A stretch of DNA of 64,000 bases. Source: Pleodorina starrii (lineage: Eukaryota > Chlorophyta > Chlorophyceae > Chlamydomonadales > Volvocaceae). Position numbers and translations under genes: made by a program. Shown one piece after another: positions 36,401 to 49,800 of this stretch. The notes below the pieces were generated by a model that made no database searches, had not been told where the DNA came from, and worked only from the letters and a program-made list of their open reading frames with translations. The stretch spans positions 5,090,501 through 5,154,500 of the forward strand of contig BRXU01000004.1 in the NCBI GenBank assembly GCA_030267565.1, given 5' to 3'. Within the stretch, counting starts at the first letter, position 1; every line of letters starts with the position of its first letter.

Positions 36401-36947
36401 CATCGCTCTTCGGTGCGGCACAGGGACCATGCACGTGCGAACTGTACTACAGTACTCTAGCGCGGCCAGTATTGTGTCGAAACACAAACACAAAGAGATG
36501 CGCGCATGCGCCCTACAATCACACACAGACACACCATCAGTTCCAGGAACTCCAAACTTGCAGCGCTTTCTGGTCGCTTAGGGTCGCTTTCCCCAACCCT
36601 AAGCTTTCTGGTCGCTTTCTGGCCAGCACACAGATCCCTCTCTACTACGCGTGCTCGTCCTCACGGTCACAATGCAACGCTCTCTCTCTCTACTCGGGCT
36701 GTCGGGCATACGGTATGCCTATGGCTCTAACAACAACAACAACAACAACAACAGGCACGCAGTGACACACTCCGGACCACCGGGCCACAGTCATGTGGGA
36801 CCGACGCCAGTATTCGCCAACCTACCCCCCGCCTCCCGCCCCCCGCCCCCGCGCCGCGCCGGGCCTTCCACGCCGGGGGGCACTGCCCAGGCCAACGGAC
36901 GCGCTCACACATATCCAGTCCCCCACCCACTCACCACACCCGACGCC
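33478..36947. other. Long convergent intergenic region
   Basis: 3.5 kb between the RsmB-like stop and the kinesin stop, with no exon I can support on either strand. It holds the RsmB-like 3' UTR, CA-rich stretches (about 34575-34635 and 34915-34940), repeated ACCGGTA palindromes (about 34145-34157 and 34980-34988) and an AAC microsatellite at 36729-36753. Kinesin 3' UTR must occupy the right part. An undetected non-coding RNA or poorly conserved gene cannot be excluded. Confidence 0.5.
33929..33933 (+). terminator. TGTAA polyadenylation signal of the RsmB-like gene
   Basis: TGTAA 450 nt after the stop, a normal 3' UTR length for volvocine genes, in locally AT-rich sequence. Confidence 0.65.
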
Positions 36948-37765
36948 TCACGGCACGAATCGGGCGTTCCGCCCGCCCGCCCGGGACGAAGACGACGACG
37001 ACGCCGCCGCCGCAGTCTGGCGCTCTTCCCTGTCCTGGCGGGCGCTGTGTGGCGGCCCGTCCGTGGCTACGCCTCCCGCCGCCATCCCCTGACCGGACCC
37101 AAACGCCCGCCACGGCTGCTGCTGCTGCTGCACCTGCCTCGGCGGGTGCTGCTGGTGGTGGTGGTGGTGGTGGTGCGCGGCCGCAACGCTGCCATCATCG
37201 GACGACCCCATGGGCCACGCCCCGGCTGCCGGGTACCGCTGCTGCTGCTGCTGCTGCGGGCCCACGAAGTTGGCCTTAATACCGGACCCTGCGCTCAGGC
37301 CGCGACCTCCGGCCGCCGCCCCAGCGCCGCCGCCGCCGCTGCCGCTGGCGCCGCCGGCGGAGCGCTTCAGGTGCGCCTTGTACGGCAACAGCGCCTCCGA
37401 AAGCGCCGCGATGGCGCCGATCGGCTTGGGGCTGGTGAAGGGCCCCGGCGACGGCGGGGCGCCCGACTCCTGCCCGGGCTTTTGCCGCTGCAGGCGGCCG
37501 TAGTGGTGCGTGATGGGGCTGGCGCTGCGGACCGGCGCCGACAGCGGCAGCGGCGCGCTGTTGTTGGCCCGAGCCCGGGGGGTCCTGCTGCCGCTGGCGG
37601 CCGCCGCCGCCGCGTCTGGCTGGTCCAGGCTGAAGCGCCCGCGGACCTTGGGCGCGGCGGGCTTCGCGGCCGCAGCTTGCTCCCGCGGCGTGGGACCTAG
37701 CGACACGCAATACACGTCCGAGTCGGAGTCGGAGTCGCGGTCGAAGACGGCCGCGTAAGCGAAAG

Positions 37766-37804
<39 letters not shown>

Positions 37805-40800
37805 CTCCGGTCCTGCCCCCGCGCGGCGTTGCGTGTGTCGCCCGACCCTGGCCCTGGCCCTGTTGTGGTAGCGGCGGCGGCGGCGGGCGCTGCCGCTGCG
37901 GCAGCGCCGCCGCCGCTGCGGAGGCGGCCCGCTCCAGCAGCCGCACGTGCTCCTCCAGCTCGTCCTCGTCACTGTCGTACCCATCCGTACCACGGACGCC
38001 GACCGCCCGGGGTGCCGCCACTGCCGCCGCCGCCACCATGCCGCTGCTGCTCGCGCCTCGCCCAGAGCCCAGGACGTCGGGCCCCCACTCGTGCGCGGAA
38101 CCAGCGCCGCCGCCGCCGCCACCGCCACCGTTGATAAGGAACGCCCTCAGCGCCGGCTCCTCAGGCCCCTGCCACGGGCCCTGCCGCAGCGGCTGTAGCT
38201 GCCGCTGCTGCGGCGCGCTGGCGTGGCCGTCGCGCACGTCGCCCCCGGGCGCAGCCCCCGCATCACTGCCGCCGCCGCCGCTGCCCTCAACGGCGGCCCG
38301 GAGCACGCCGCCACTCAAGTCCTGCTGCAGCGGCTGCAAATCGTCGTCGTCTGCGCCCTCGCCGCGGCGCGGGCTGGGCTGGCAGCTGGACCCCTCATCC
38401 GCCTCGAACGACATCCGAAGCACCTCATGCGGCTGCAGCACCTGCACCTGCTGATCCTGCGGCGGCCCGTACAGCTCCCGCGCGGTGCGCAGATGCTTCG
38501 GGCCCGGGTCCGCGCCCGCATCCGCGCCGCCTCGCCAAGGGTTGAAGGACCGCACGCCCGCCTTGGCGCAAGCCTCGTCGGGCGCCGCCGCCGCGGCAGC
38601 GGCGGCATCATCCGGCGCGCCGCCCGCGTCCGCCGCTGCCACCGTGTCATCCGACTCGATGGAGGACCGAGACAGCGAATTGGAAGCGGGAAAGTGGGGG
38701 ACGTGGGCCGGCGGCGGCGCAGCGCCCCCGCCGGTCCTGGCTCCGCACACGCCGGCCGTCGAAGCGGCGGCAGCGAGCTCGTCAGCCTCCGGCACGCAGG
38801 CGGCGAGTCGCGCCTCTTGAGGGTGGCCGTCTCGTCCAGGCGCTGCCGCCAGCTCGGCGGCGCCGCTCCTGCCACCTGCCAGGAGGCGCTCCTCCGCCGC
38901 CTCAACAACAACCCCCGGTGTCCCAGCGCCGTCGCCCGATGCCCTGCGCACCGTCGCCGTCGCAGCCCTGAGGGTCGACCCCGCGCGGTCCAAGATAGAC
39001 CTCTCCTTGCCACGCCCCGCGCCGCCGCCGCCAGGCGCGCCGCTAACGCCGCCGAAGCCAAAGCCCAGCCCGATGCCGCCGGTGGCGACGCTCCGCGTCG
39101 GCGACGGCGGCGGCCCCGCGCTCGCCGGGTCCGTGGCGATCTGCTCGCTCCAGGTCACGCGCTTAATGGTTCCGGAGCCGAGGGCCCCGGCGGCGCTGCC
39201 GACGGATTCGATGCTGCCGGTGCGGCGCAGGATGCCGCCAGTGGGGCTGGCCGGCGCCCCGCCACCGAAGCTGCCCGAGCCCGACCCGGATGCCGTGTAT
39301 CGGCGCCGCATCGACTGCAACGGCGACGGCGGCAGCTGCGGATGCGGCTGCGGGTGGCTGCCCGGAAGAGGAAGAGCAGCCCTCGCGGGTGTTGCCGCCA
39401 CCACCACGTCGCTGACGGCGGTAGCCAGCGCGGCGGTGACCACGTTTTGGAAAGCGGACGTCGCCAGGGCCTGGGGCTCACTGGCGTCGCTGCTGCTGCT
39501 GATGCTGTTGTTGCTGCTGCTGCGCGCATTGTTGTCTAGCAGGCTGCCGCCGCTTTGCGGGGGCTGTGTCAGCGGCTGGCGCGAGGCGGCGGCGTCAGGG
39601 ACGACGTCCCAGGCGGCCCGATCCGAGGCAGCGGGGTTGGGTCGGTGCATCGAGGGCTGCTGCGGAGACGGCGGCCGCTGCTGCGGATGGGGGTTAAGGA
39701 GGTGGTGACGGGAGCCGAGGCCATCATCGGAGGGCCTGTTGCTGCTGCCGCCGGCCCACACAGCCAGGCTGCCCGCCGCCGCCGCCGCCCCGGGCCCCTC
39801 GCTTGCGCCTGACGCCCGCTCCCGCTGTTGCTGCTGCTGCTGCTGCACCAGCAGCCGCTGCTGCTCGATGCCCTCATTGCTACTACAGCTGCCGCTGCCA
39901 CCGCAAACATTGCCGCTGGCGCCGGCGCCACTCGCAGCTGCGCCCCCTGCCGCCGCTGCGCTGACTGGGGGCCCGGCCGCTGCTGCTGCTGTCCCTGCAG
40001 GTCGAGCGGCCGGGAGCCGATGTCCGGGTGCTGCGCCGTGTTGTTGCGGCCGCTGCAGCCCGGCTGGTGCTGGTGCTGTTTGCTGCGTCGAGTAGCCGAG
40101 GAGCGGCATGCTGCTGCTCCTGTGGCTGGGTACGGGGCCTGCGCCGCCGCCCAGCTGCTCTCGATCTCGATCCAGATCTAGATCCAGGTAGATGCCCAGC
40201 AGGTTTCGGAGCTCGGATGAGTCCATGCCGACCGAGGAGCTGGGAGAGGTCGCCTGCGGTTGGGTTGTCGACTTGTGATTACGGCCGATGGTGGGTGCAG
40301 CAACTGACGAGTGAATGAACACGTGTTGTGTTGGCAAGACGAAGGCAACACCGAGGGAGCGAGCGAGCAAGCGTAGTCGCGTCCCGCGTGTGGCCGTTCG
40401 TCGGCAGTCGAGGAGGACAGACAGGTCATTATTCCAGCGCGCGAGTGAGAGCCTCAGGAGTGAGGCACTGTTAAAGAAAAAAGGGGGAAAAAGAAGAGCC
40501 ATTGGTACTCCACCGGGAGGGTGAGGCGCGTACGTTTTCAAGTGTCGTGCCGTACCGTGCCGTACGTACCTCCAGGGAGGCGATGTGGGCGGACAGCGAC
40601 ACCAGCGACTCGCGCAGTCGGAACTGCAGCTGAGCCTCGCGCCGGGCGGCCCCCGCCTCGCTGGCCGCCAGAGCCGCCTCCAGCTGCCGAATCTGGACGG
40701 AGGGGAGCACAGCCCCGGGCACACGAGCAGAGAAAGTGCTGAGATTGGGGGCCCCGTCAGTTGCGCAACAAGACCCACAAAAGACCCATAACCTTCCCCG

Positions 40801-43800
40801 GATCCCCGCATGTGTTTGCTCTGTTGTCGCAGAGCTTTACACTTTGGTGGCAGGCGGTTCTCATGCTGCCCACATTCCTGAAAACACGCCGCATACATGA
40901 AACAATAGTAGCTGTTCTCGCCAGGCCCCCGCCCCCGCCCCCTTCTAGCCCCCTTGCAGCCCTGCCTACCTGGTAGGCCCGATGGCCCACCGCCTCCGTG
41001 GCCGCCGACAGCGCCATCCGCAGCCCAGCGGGCCCCACCTCGCCGGCGCGGTGCTGCAGCTGCTCGCGCCGCCCCTGCAGCGCCCCCAGCGCCGCGCGGC
41101 GGTCCGCCAGCTCCCCCGTGACGTACGACAGCTGCGTCTCCAGGTCGTCCAACTGGTCGTCCAACGAATCCAGGATCTGCGGTACGAACGCACACCAGCC
41201 GCACCGGGGGGAGATACGGCACCGCAAACGACGGAACGCGGCAAAGACACCGCGGCCACGAATTTCCTAGGGGCCTGCGTCTCACTTTCCCTTGCCGGCT
41301 CAAAACGCCACCCCCGCTACACACTCGCCACGCGCACTGCCATGCAGCGCAGGCTCCTCCACCCGAAACAACGCCCCAGCGGCCCAGCCGCGTGCATGTA
41401 CCATATGCCCACCGTAAGATAACAACCAGGTCGCTCGCGATGACGACCTCTCCGCCCCTGCCCCCAGTTCCCAGAGTCCCGACCTGGTCCGCACCTGCTG
41501 CTCCCGCTCGTCCAGCAGCCGCCCCGAGCGCGCCCGCCCCTGGAGCACATCCCGCGCGTGGCTCACTTCCGCCATCCGCTGCTGCAGAGCAGCCAACTGC
41601 TCCGCCGCCTCCCCCTGCGGCTGCCGCCGCCGCTGCTGCTGCTGCTGCCCGCCACTCGCACCGGACTCCTCCGACCCGTCCGCCGCGCCGCCCCCGACCG
41701 GGCTCGCGCCGACGAGGCGCGGCGTGCAGGGCTCCCCCTCATCGCCTGCACCGCCTCCCTGCGCCGCCGCCTCCGCCTCCGCCGCCGCTGCCCTGGCTGC
41801 GAGGTCCGTGAGCTCCGTCTCGCACGCCGCCACCGCCTGCGCCAGCTGCTCTGCGCGGCGTCGCGTGCGCAGGGCGAACTGCGACTGCTCTCGCAGCAGC
41901 GCCTCCCGCCGGGACATCAGCTCTGAATGCCGCGCCGCCAGCACCTCCACGCGCGCCTCCACGCCCGCCGCCTCCGCCACCAGGCCCAGCAGCGTCTCTG
42001 CCCACTCGGACATCTCCGCCGCCTCCTCCGGTCCCGGCGGCGCCGCCGCCGCTGCGGCGGCGGCGGCGGCGGCCGCCGCCGCGTCCTGCTGCAGCTGCTG
42101 CCGCGCCTGCCGCGCGCGCGGCGTGCCGCCGCTGTTGTTGCTGTTGCCGCTGCCGCCGCTGTTGACGCTGTTGCTTCCGCTGCCGCCGCCGCCGCCGCCG
42201 CCGCCGCGCAGCGGCAGTAGCTCCTCCGCGGCGATATCCTCTAGCTGCTGAAGCGACGACGACCGCGCGCCGCTGCCGAGGCCGGCGCCGGCGCCCCACG
42301 GCCTCTGCGCCCGTCCCTGCTGCCCGCAGGGGCTGGGCGACTTGGCGCGGCCGCCCGACACCGGCGCCGACCTAATTCCGCCTCCGCCATTCCGCACTGG
42401 AGCGCCGCCGCCGTCCGCGCCGTCCCCACCGGCGCCGCGGCCGAGGTAGCCGCGGCATCCGGGGCTGCTGCTGCGAGACCGCGTGCCTCCGCCTCCGCCT
42501 CCGCCTCCGCCGCCGCGCTGCGAGTCGCGCAGTCGCTGCTCTGCCGCGATCACCTCCTGCTGCTTGGCTCGCAGCAGCAGCCGCGTCGCGCGGTTCTCCT
42601 GCTCCAGCGTCGCCATGCGGCTGCGCGCCGCGGCGGCGGCCTTGCGCAGCGCCGCGAGCTCCTTCAGGCGCGCGGCACTCTCGCGCTCGTAGCGCGACAC
42701 GCGCTCCGACAGCTGGCGCTTGAGATCGGCCTGGGCGTGGGGTCCGCGGGGGCAGAGTCGGTGTAGCGGACCCGAGATCATACACGATGGGCGCGAGTGG
42801 GGAAGCCAGCGCTGCGACACCCCCCCCCACACACACACGTGCATACCATACGTGCATACCCACCCACACCGACACCCACACACCCAGACATGGGTACCTG
42901 CTGCGTTCTCATGCGGGTCAGCTCTGTCTCCAGCGCCGCCGCCCGCTCCGCCGACTGCTGCCGCTCGCGCCGGTCGGTGGCCGCCGCGGCGGAGGAGTGC
43001 TGCTGCAGCTGCCGCTGGAGCGAGCTCACCTGCGGGGGCGGGACCGGGGGCGGGGGCGGGACCGGGGGCGAGGGCGAGACGAGCCGTGCGCACGAGGGGT
43101 GCGAGAGCCGAGAGCGGCGCGGCGGGGTGTGAGATGGGAGGGCACAGGACAGGCCGGGTGGGCGTGTTGGCGAGGTACCCGCCGACAAGGCAAAAGGAAT
43201 AAGGAAAAGGAACACGGTGGGGGCGACTTGGGGTCTTAGGGTCTAAAGGCCTTAGAGTCTTAGGGTTTGAAGCGGGCAACCGCGCACGCACGCATCCACG
43301 CACGCAGCCATGCAGGCAGGCACGCACGCACGCACGCACCGCCACCACAGCCACGTGCGCATACACACACGCCTTTACTCACGCCCCTCACCTGACCTCA
43401 TCTCAACCCCAACCCCAGTCCACCCCCACCTGCGCCACCACCGCCGCGATCCGCTGCTCGTACTGCTGCCGCAGCACCGCCCGCTCCTCCCCACTGCGCG
43501 CGGCGTTGCTCTCCACCGCCTCCAGCTCACTGCGCAGCCGCCGCAGCGCCTCCTCGCGAGCGTCGATGGCCGCCTCCAGCTCCTGGGCGCGCTCCTGTGG
43601 CGGTGGCAGCAGACGGGCAGCAGCAGACGGGTGTGGTAGCGCGGCGGTTACAGCGGCGGGGGGCAACGGTCGGGTGTGGCGATGGCGGTTGGCGGTGTCA
43701 GGCTTCGGGTGGCGGGACGGCACGGGGGTTTTTCAGGCAGGGGTGAAGTTCCGGTGTATTGAGCCGCGGGGCGCGAGCCCAACACAGCGCCCCGTGAGGC

Positions 43801-46800
43801 GGAGGTGAGCCGCACTGTCCGCTCCCAGTTGCTGCCGCCCGCCGCCCGGGGCGGGGCGGGGGTTGCGGGGCCCCTCGAGCCACGAGCCACCGCCGCTGCG
43901 CCAACCACCGCTGCAACCCGCAGCCCACCGTCCTCTGCACCCCGCTCTCTTTCCCTCCCCTTTCCCTCCACGTTAAGGCCCCGCAGCCCACCTGCCACTT
44001 GGCCGCCAGCTCCCTGGCCTCCCGCTCCGCCGCCTGCGCCGCCTGCAGCTGCTGCTGCTGCTGACCGATGTTGCCCGACAGCCAGCTCAGCTGCTGCTCC
44101 AGCGCCGCACGCGCCTCGTCGAAGCTGCTGCGCTGCGCCACGGCGGCGCGCTCCAGGGCGGCGCGCTCCGCCTCGGCGGCCGCCTGCCCGCGCGAGGTCG
44201 GCAGGACGAATGGACGGTAACGGTAACGGGGTTGGCGGTTGGGCTAGTCGGTTGAGGAGCGCTACTGCGGCGCTGCTGCTGTCGCAGCACAGCAAGGAGA
44301 GGCGATACGGCCCATCCGGCGCTATCCTATCCGGCCTGAAATCGATGGTGTGGCGGCCTGGAAGGGGGGCTTAGGCCGTGGACCGCGCCTTTTCCCTCCT
44401 CAGTCCCCAGGGACCTCAACAGTCCTGCGCCAGTCCCCAGGGGCCTCACTGCGCATCCCATACCGCCCGGCCCATCGGCCCCTTTTCGTGTGAGAGAGAA
44501 GCGTGTGAGAGAGCGCCCCCACCACCTCCGCCTCCGTCCCTTCGCTGCGGTTTGGTCTTTATGATCCCCACCACCTCTTCTGTACTGGCCGCCCCCCTCT
44601 GTCTCTGTACCTTCTCCCGGAGCACCTCCGCCAGCTCCTCCCGCAGCGCCGCATCGCTCTCCAGCACCTCCCGCCGGTGCTGCTCCGTGTAATCCGTCTC
44701 GCTAATGTATGACAACAGCTCCTCGTCGTACAGCACCTCGTCCTCCTCGCCGCAGTGCTCTCCGTCGCCGTCCTCGCTGCCGCCACTACCGCCCTCCACG
44801 ACTGCGCCGCCGCCGCTACGGCTGCCAGTGCTGTCCGCGCCACCGCCGCTAGTGCCACCGCCACCGCCGCTGGTGCCGCCGCCGCCGCCCTCCTCCGCCG
44901 TCGCGCAGCCGCCGTCGCCCTCCCCGACCCCAACCCGCAGCGTGGTAAACGGCACAGCCGCCGCCGCCCGCCGCCGCGCCGCCGGCAGGTAGCCCGAGCA
45001 TCCGGATCCGGACGCGGAGCCGCGTCGCAGCCGATTACGGCTGGTGGTCCGGGAGGGGCCCCAGCCCGCGGGCCGGCCCGCTGCCGCCGGCAGCTGCGCC
45101 TCTGACGCCTGCAGCGCCTCCACCTGCCGCTTCAGCTCCTCAACCTGCGTGGGATGGAGATGGTGGCAATGAAGATGACAGCACAACGGTGGAAAGGAGG
45201 CGACGGGACGGGCAGGCAGCCGTGAAGCGCGTGGAGCGTGGTCAGTGCTGCCGTACCGGCAGGGGCAGGGGTACCGCCTCCGTCGCTCGCTGCCTTGGGG
45301 TTGGGTTTCGGGGCCGCTTTATATCCCAAGGAGGCCCCATGCCGTGGCCACGCCCTTCCGGCCACACCGATAACCCCCAGGTGTGAACCCGACCCCAGCC
45401 ACTCCAGCCACACACGCATGCAGCCAACGACGGGCCGTCGGCCCACTCACCCACCCACGGCCCCTCCACTCACCCACCCACCCACCCACCCACCCACCCG
45501 CCTACGTTCCATCGCTGCGGGTTCTTATTTGCTCTGACGCCTGCACCACCCACCCACCCACCCACCCATTCAGTCAGTCAGTCAGCCGCGGGTGCGGTCA
45601 AGCGTTACCTCTCGGGCGTGTCGTTCCTCGGTCTGCTGCAGCCGCTGCTTCAGATCGGCGCTGGACGTCAGAGCCTCCTGCGGGGGCCAGGACAAGGACC
45701 AGGGGCAGGGCAGGTCAAGGCGGCCCAACAAACGGGACGAGAAGGGACGGGGAGGGAAGGAACGGGGTTCCGTTCGGGCGGAGCGCCGGACGGCGGGCAA
45801 GGAGATTCGGGCGGCCAGAGGGCGCCACTCACCCCCCCACCCCCCCACCTGCAGCTCCTTCATCTTGTCCGCAAAGATGATCTCGTCGCGCTCCAGGTCG
45901 TCCTGCGCCTCCCGCAGCTCCGTACGGCAGCTGCACAACTGCCCCTCCAGCACCCGGACTCGCTCCTCAAGCTCTCGCTCACGATCCCGATTCGACGCCC
46001 CACCCGGCGTCGCCTCCGGCGGGGCCTCACCGGCGCAGCCGGGCTCGGCGCTCCGCGCCGCTGCCGCCGGCTGCGCCGCGGTGGCGGCGCCGTCCTCCGC
46101 CCCCGGCGCCGCCGCCAGGCTGCTCCTGGGCCCTATGGAGCGCACCACCGGCAGCAGCCGCAGCGTGGAGACGTCCAGGGAGCGCAGGATGTGTTCCCTG
46201 GAGCGGAGCGACAGTAGTGCCATCCATGGGCAGCGGGCCGCAGGCAGCAACGCGGGCCGCAGGCAGCAACAGGCGAGCAAGGCAGTCAGGATCAGGAGGG
46301 GGGAGGAGAGTATGGCGGTCCAGATAGGCACACTGACAAGAACAGGCGAAGGGCTCAGGGAGCCGCCGGCGCGGCAATTCATGTATGCGTGAGCCTGGTA
46401 TCGAAGCGTGTGGAGGCGCTTCGGAGTGCGGACGCGACGCGACGCGGCGGGGCGTGCTGTCGAGGTCGCACAGCCCGTCCAGCAAGGGAGCGCGCCCTGC
46501 CCGAAGCGCCAGCGCCAGCCCAGCCGCCGCTCCGCCTTGCACCCCACCCCGCCTGCCAACATCCTGCCTGCCTGCCTGCTCTGCCACCCTTAGGCTGTCT
46601 GCCAGGACGGCCCAGGGGCTGCCTCGGCCTCAGGCCGGCGGCCCCCCGCTGCGATCGCATCCCCATTGCCCCCACGGCGGTTCCGTCTCTATGGCCCTCA
46701 CCTCGCCTCCCTGTTGATCTGGCCCTGTGCCTCCATCTCAGCCAGCCCATGCAGGATGCCCGCGATGGCGCGACTGCAGCCCGACACCAGCGCCTCGACC

Positions 46801-49800
46801 TCGGCCGCACCGCCGCCACCGCCGCCGCTGCTGCCGGATGCTCCGAAACCACCGCCGGCGCCGCCGCCACTGCTGCCGTCATCTGGGCTGGCGCCAGTTC
46901 GGTTGTGCGGGGAGGTGAGGGGACTGGCCCCCAGCAGCAGCTGCCGACCCAGCGCGGTGCCGAAGACGGCGCTGCCGTCTATTGAGGGCCGTACAGGCAG
47001 GCGCACCGGGTCCAGGGAGGGAGGGGCAGAGCGGGAAATGTCGCCCGGACAGGGCTTTATAAAAATGAGCCGCGGCAAAGTAACGGCAGTAACCCCCGGG
47101 CGAACGGAGCCAGCCATCATTACCCCATCAAACCATACCTGTCGAGGATGAGACACCGGGCATCCTTGACATGTGCGGGGCACCGGCGGGCCCGTCCACT
47201 CGAATACCACCATTTCGAACGGCATTCACCGTATCTCACCGCGACCACCGCCCACGCACGCAAACCCAGGGCCCCGCCCGCGCTCCACTCCCCCGCGGCT
47301 CTCCTCCCGCCCTCCAACACCTCACCACCCACCCACCCAAGTATTACTGGGTTCGGGGTCCGTTCGCTAACGCCGTCTCCGTCTCCGCTGCGGTATCATT
47401 TTTTACCACCCACCTCCGAATCCAACACCTCACCACCCACCCACCTATGCCTTACCCACCCGCCCACCCACCCATGCTTGGCGCCCTGCTGCTCGCCCCG
47501 CACGCCGCCAGCGCTCTCTTCATGCGGCCCAGCACCTCCAGACAGGCCGCCGGGTCGCCCGCGTCCAGCGCCAGCAGCTCCGCCAGCGGCAGTCCGCGAG
47601 CCAGCGCCCCGTCCGTGGGCAGCTGCGCCACCAACTGCTGCAGCACGTGGAGCTGCATGGCCTGTACGGCACCGCGAAGCGGCGACGAGGGCAGCGCCCT
47701 GCAGGGGTACCAATCAGCAGCAGCGGCGTCATCAGCAGCGGCAGCAGGGGTACCAATCAGCAGCAGCAGACAGCGGCAGTGGGGTTCAACGCCAGCACCA
47801 ACACCCACAGCACAGCAGCGGTGGCGATGTGGGCGTAGCAACGGGATCATGGGTTTGTGGGGCCGGGAGGCAGACGGCGGCCAAGAGAGCCGTGCAGTAT
47901 GCTGATGTGGGTCGACAATCACGTGGGTCGACATCATCGACATCATCGCCTGATGTGGGTCGGTCGAGCTGTTGGCTGTGGCGCTGTGACGCCTCCGGTG
48001 CCGCTCGCCGCGTCGTGCCGTGCATCGCAGCACCGGCCACCGCAGACAGCAGCACACCGCCCCTCGCCCTCACCCTCCCGCCGCCCTGCACCACACTCGC
48101 CCTGCATTGCTCACCGGTTGACGACGGGCTTGTTGCGGATGTTCTTGGCCCGGTTGGCGTACTTGAGCGTGTTGAGCGTCTCCTCCAGCACGTCATCCGC
48201 GGGCGACACGCAGGCGATCATGGCGGTGCGGCTGTTGCCGCCCAACGAGTCCTGCAGCAGCCGAGTCAGCTTTGACTCGCGGTAGGGCACGTGGCTGCCG
48301 CGCCGCCGCTCGTCGCCCAGCGCGCTGATCACGTTGCCCAGGGCCAGCAGGCCCTGCGCGGCGGGAAGCGGGTCGGGCGGGGTGGGGGTTGGGGAGTGGT
48401 GGGTCCTGGGGTGGCGAGCGGCTGAGCCAAGGTGCGGAACCTGTCCCCCCCACATCTCCCCCCCAGCTCCGCGCTTTCCCGCCCCCCCGCCTGCGCGCCA
48501 TGTGCCCTCCCTCTCTGCCTCTTTTCCTTCCTGGATCCCTGCCATGCCCTCCCATGCCTTGCCGCACCCTCGCCCTACACCTCTGTCCCCCCCAGCCCCC
48601 GCATCCCCACGTAGTTGCGGTCGCCCCCCCTTGGGTGTCCGCCACCCTACCCCACCCCACCCCACGCTATTGGGCCCTCAGCCCCGGCCCCAACCGACCT
48701 GGTTGATGTTGACGGTCTCTCGAAACCGCGGCCCCTGCATGGATGTCCGCAGCTGCTTCGTCCGCTCACTGCCCGCCAGGTCCTGAAGAGGTGCAGGGGG
48801 GGGGGGCGAAACCGAGGCACTCAGTGTGCGCACACGCGCGCGCGCGCGTGTTAGATTCACAGCTCCACGCCTCCCTGCCGCGCAGCCAACCCAGCCTAGC
48901 CGTCGTCATCTTAGGTACCCCTCTCCGCGCCCACCACAAGCCCAAAGGTGACCGACACCACGCAGCCCATCCATCGGACCCGCCACCCAACCACTCCGCC
49001 CGCCCCCTCTCCCTCCTCGGGTTTTAGTCGGGAGTAAACCCTTCCCCCCTTACGGTACCACCACGTCCTCCCCTCCCTCCCCCCTCCCCGACGCACCACC
49101 AAATGCAGCTTGGCTGTCCGGACCTCCCCCGCCCCCGCTCCCGCTCCCGCCCCGCCGTCCAGCGGCGCGCGCCCCGGCCCCGCCGCCCCGCCGGCGCTGC
49201 TGGCGACCGAGGCGCCGCGGTCCGGCGAGCCGCCGACCTGCGCCCATTGCTCCGAATCCGGGCCCAGGCCGCTGCCACCGCTGCTGCTGCTGCCGGCGGA
49301 GGGGTTCAGGTGCTGCTCGATGATGATGGTGAGGATGGCGTGGGAGCGGGAGGACTGCTCGTTGGCGCAGGTGCTGCTGGTGGCCCTGTGGGGGGGAGGG
49401 GTGTGGGAGGGGGTGGGTGGAGGCGGGCGACCAGGGCGTGGTGGGCAGGGCAGGACAAGGGCAAGGCAGGCGGGGAACGTGGCGTCGGCGGCTGGGCCGC
49501 CTGCCTCTCTCCTCGCCACAGCCCCCGTGGCGGCCCATGCCGCGCGCAGATCCCTACCCGAGCTTCCTTGCGAGCCCTCCACGCGGCTTCCACGCCCTCC
49601 TCCTCCTCCCCGCCACCCATCCATCCATCCATCCTTTCATCCACCCGTTAACCCATCCATCCATCCTTTCATCCATCCGTTAACCCATCCAGCCATCCAG
49701 CCAGCCGGCATCCTGGACTCCCGGTCAGGGTGAGCGCTTCTCCCGTTCCCTGCCGTCCCAGCCTCCGCCCCGTCGCTGTGGTTCCGCATCCACCGTCTCC

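Noticed and set aside
36948..41324. A single 1458-codon gene on the minus strand
   Set aside because: The frame runs on above 40253 through an intron and out of frame with exons 17 and 18; a clear CCGCAG acceptor at 40254 and phase matching put it as the last kinesin exon.
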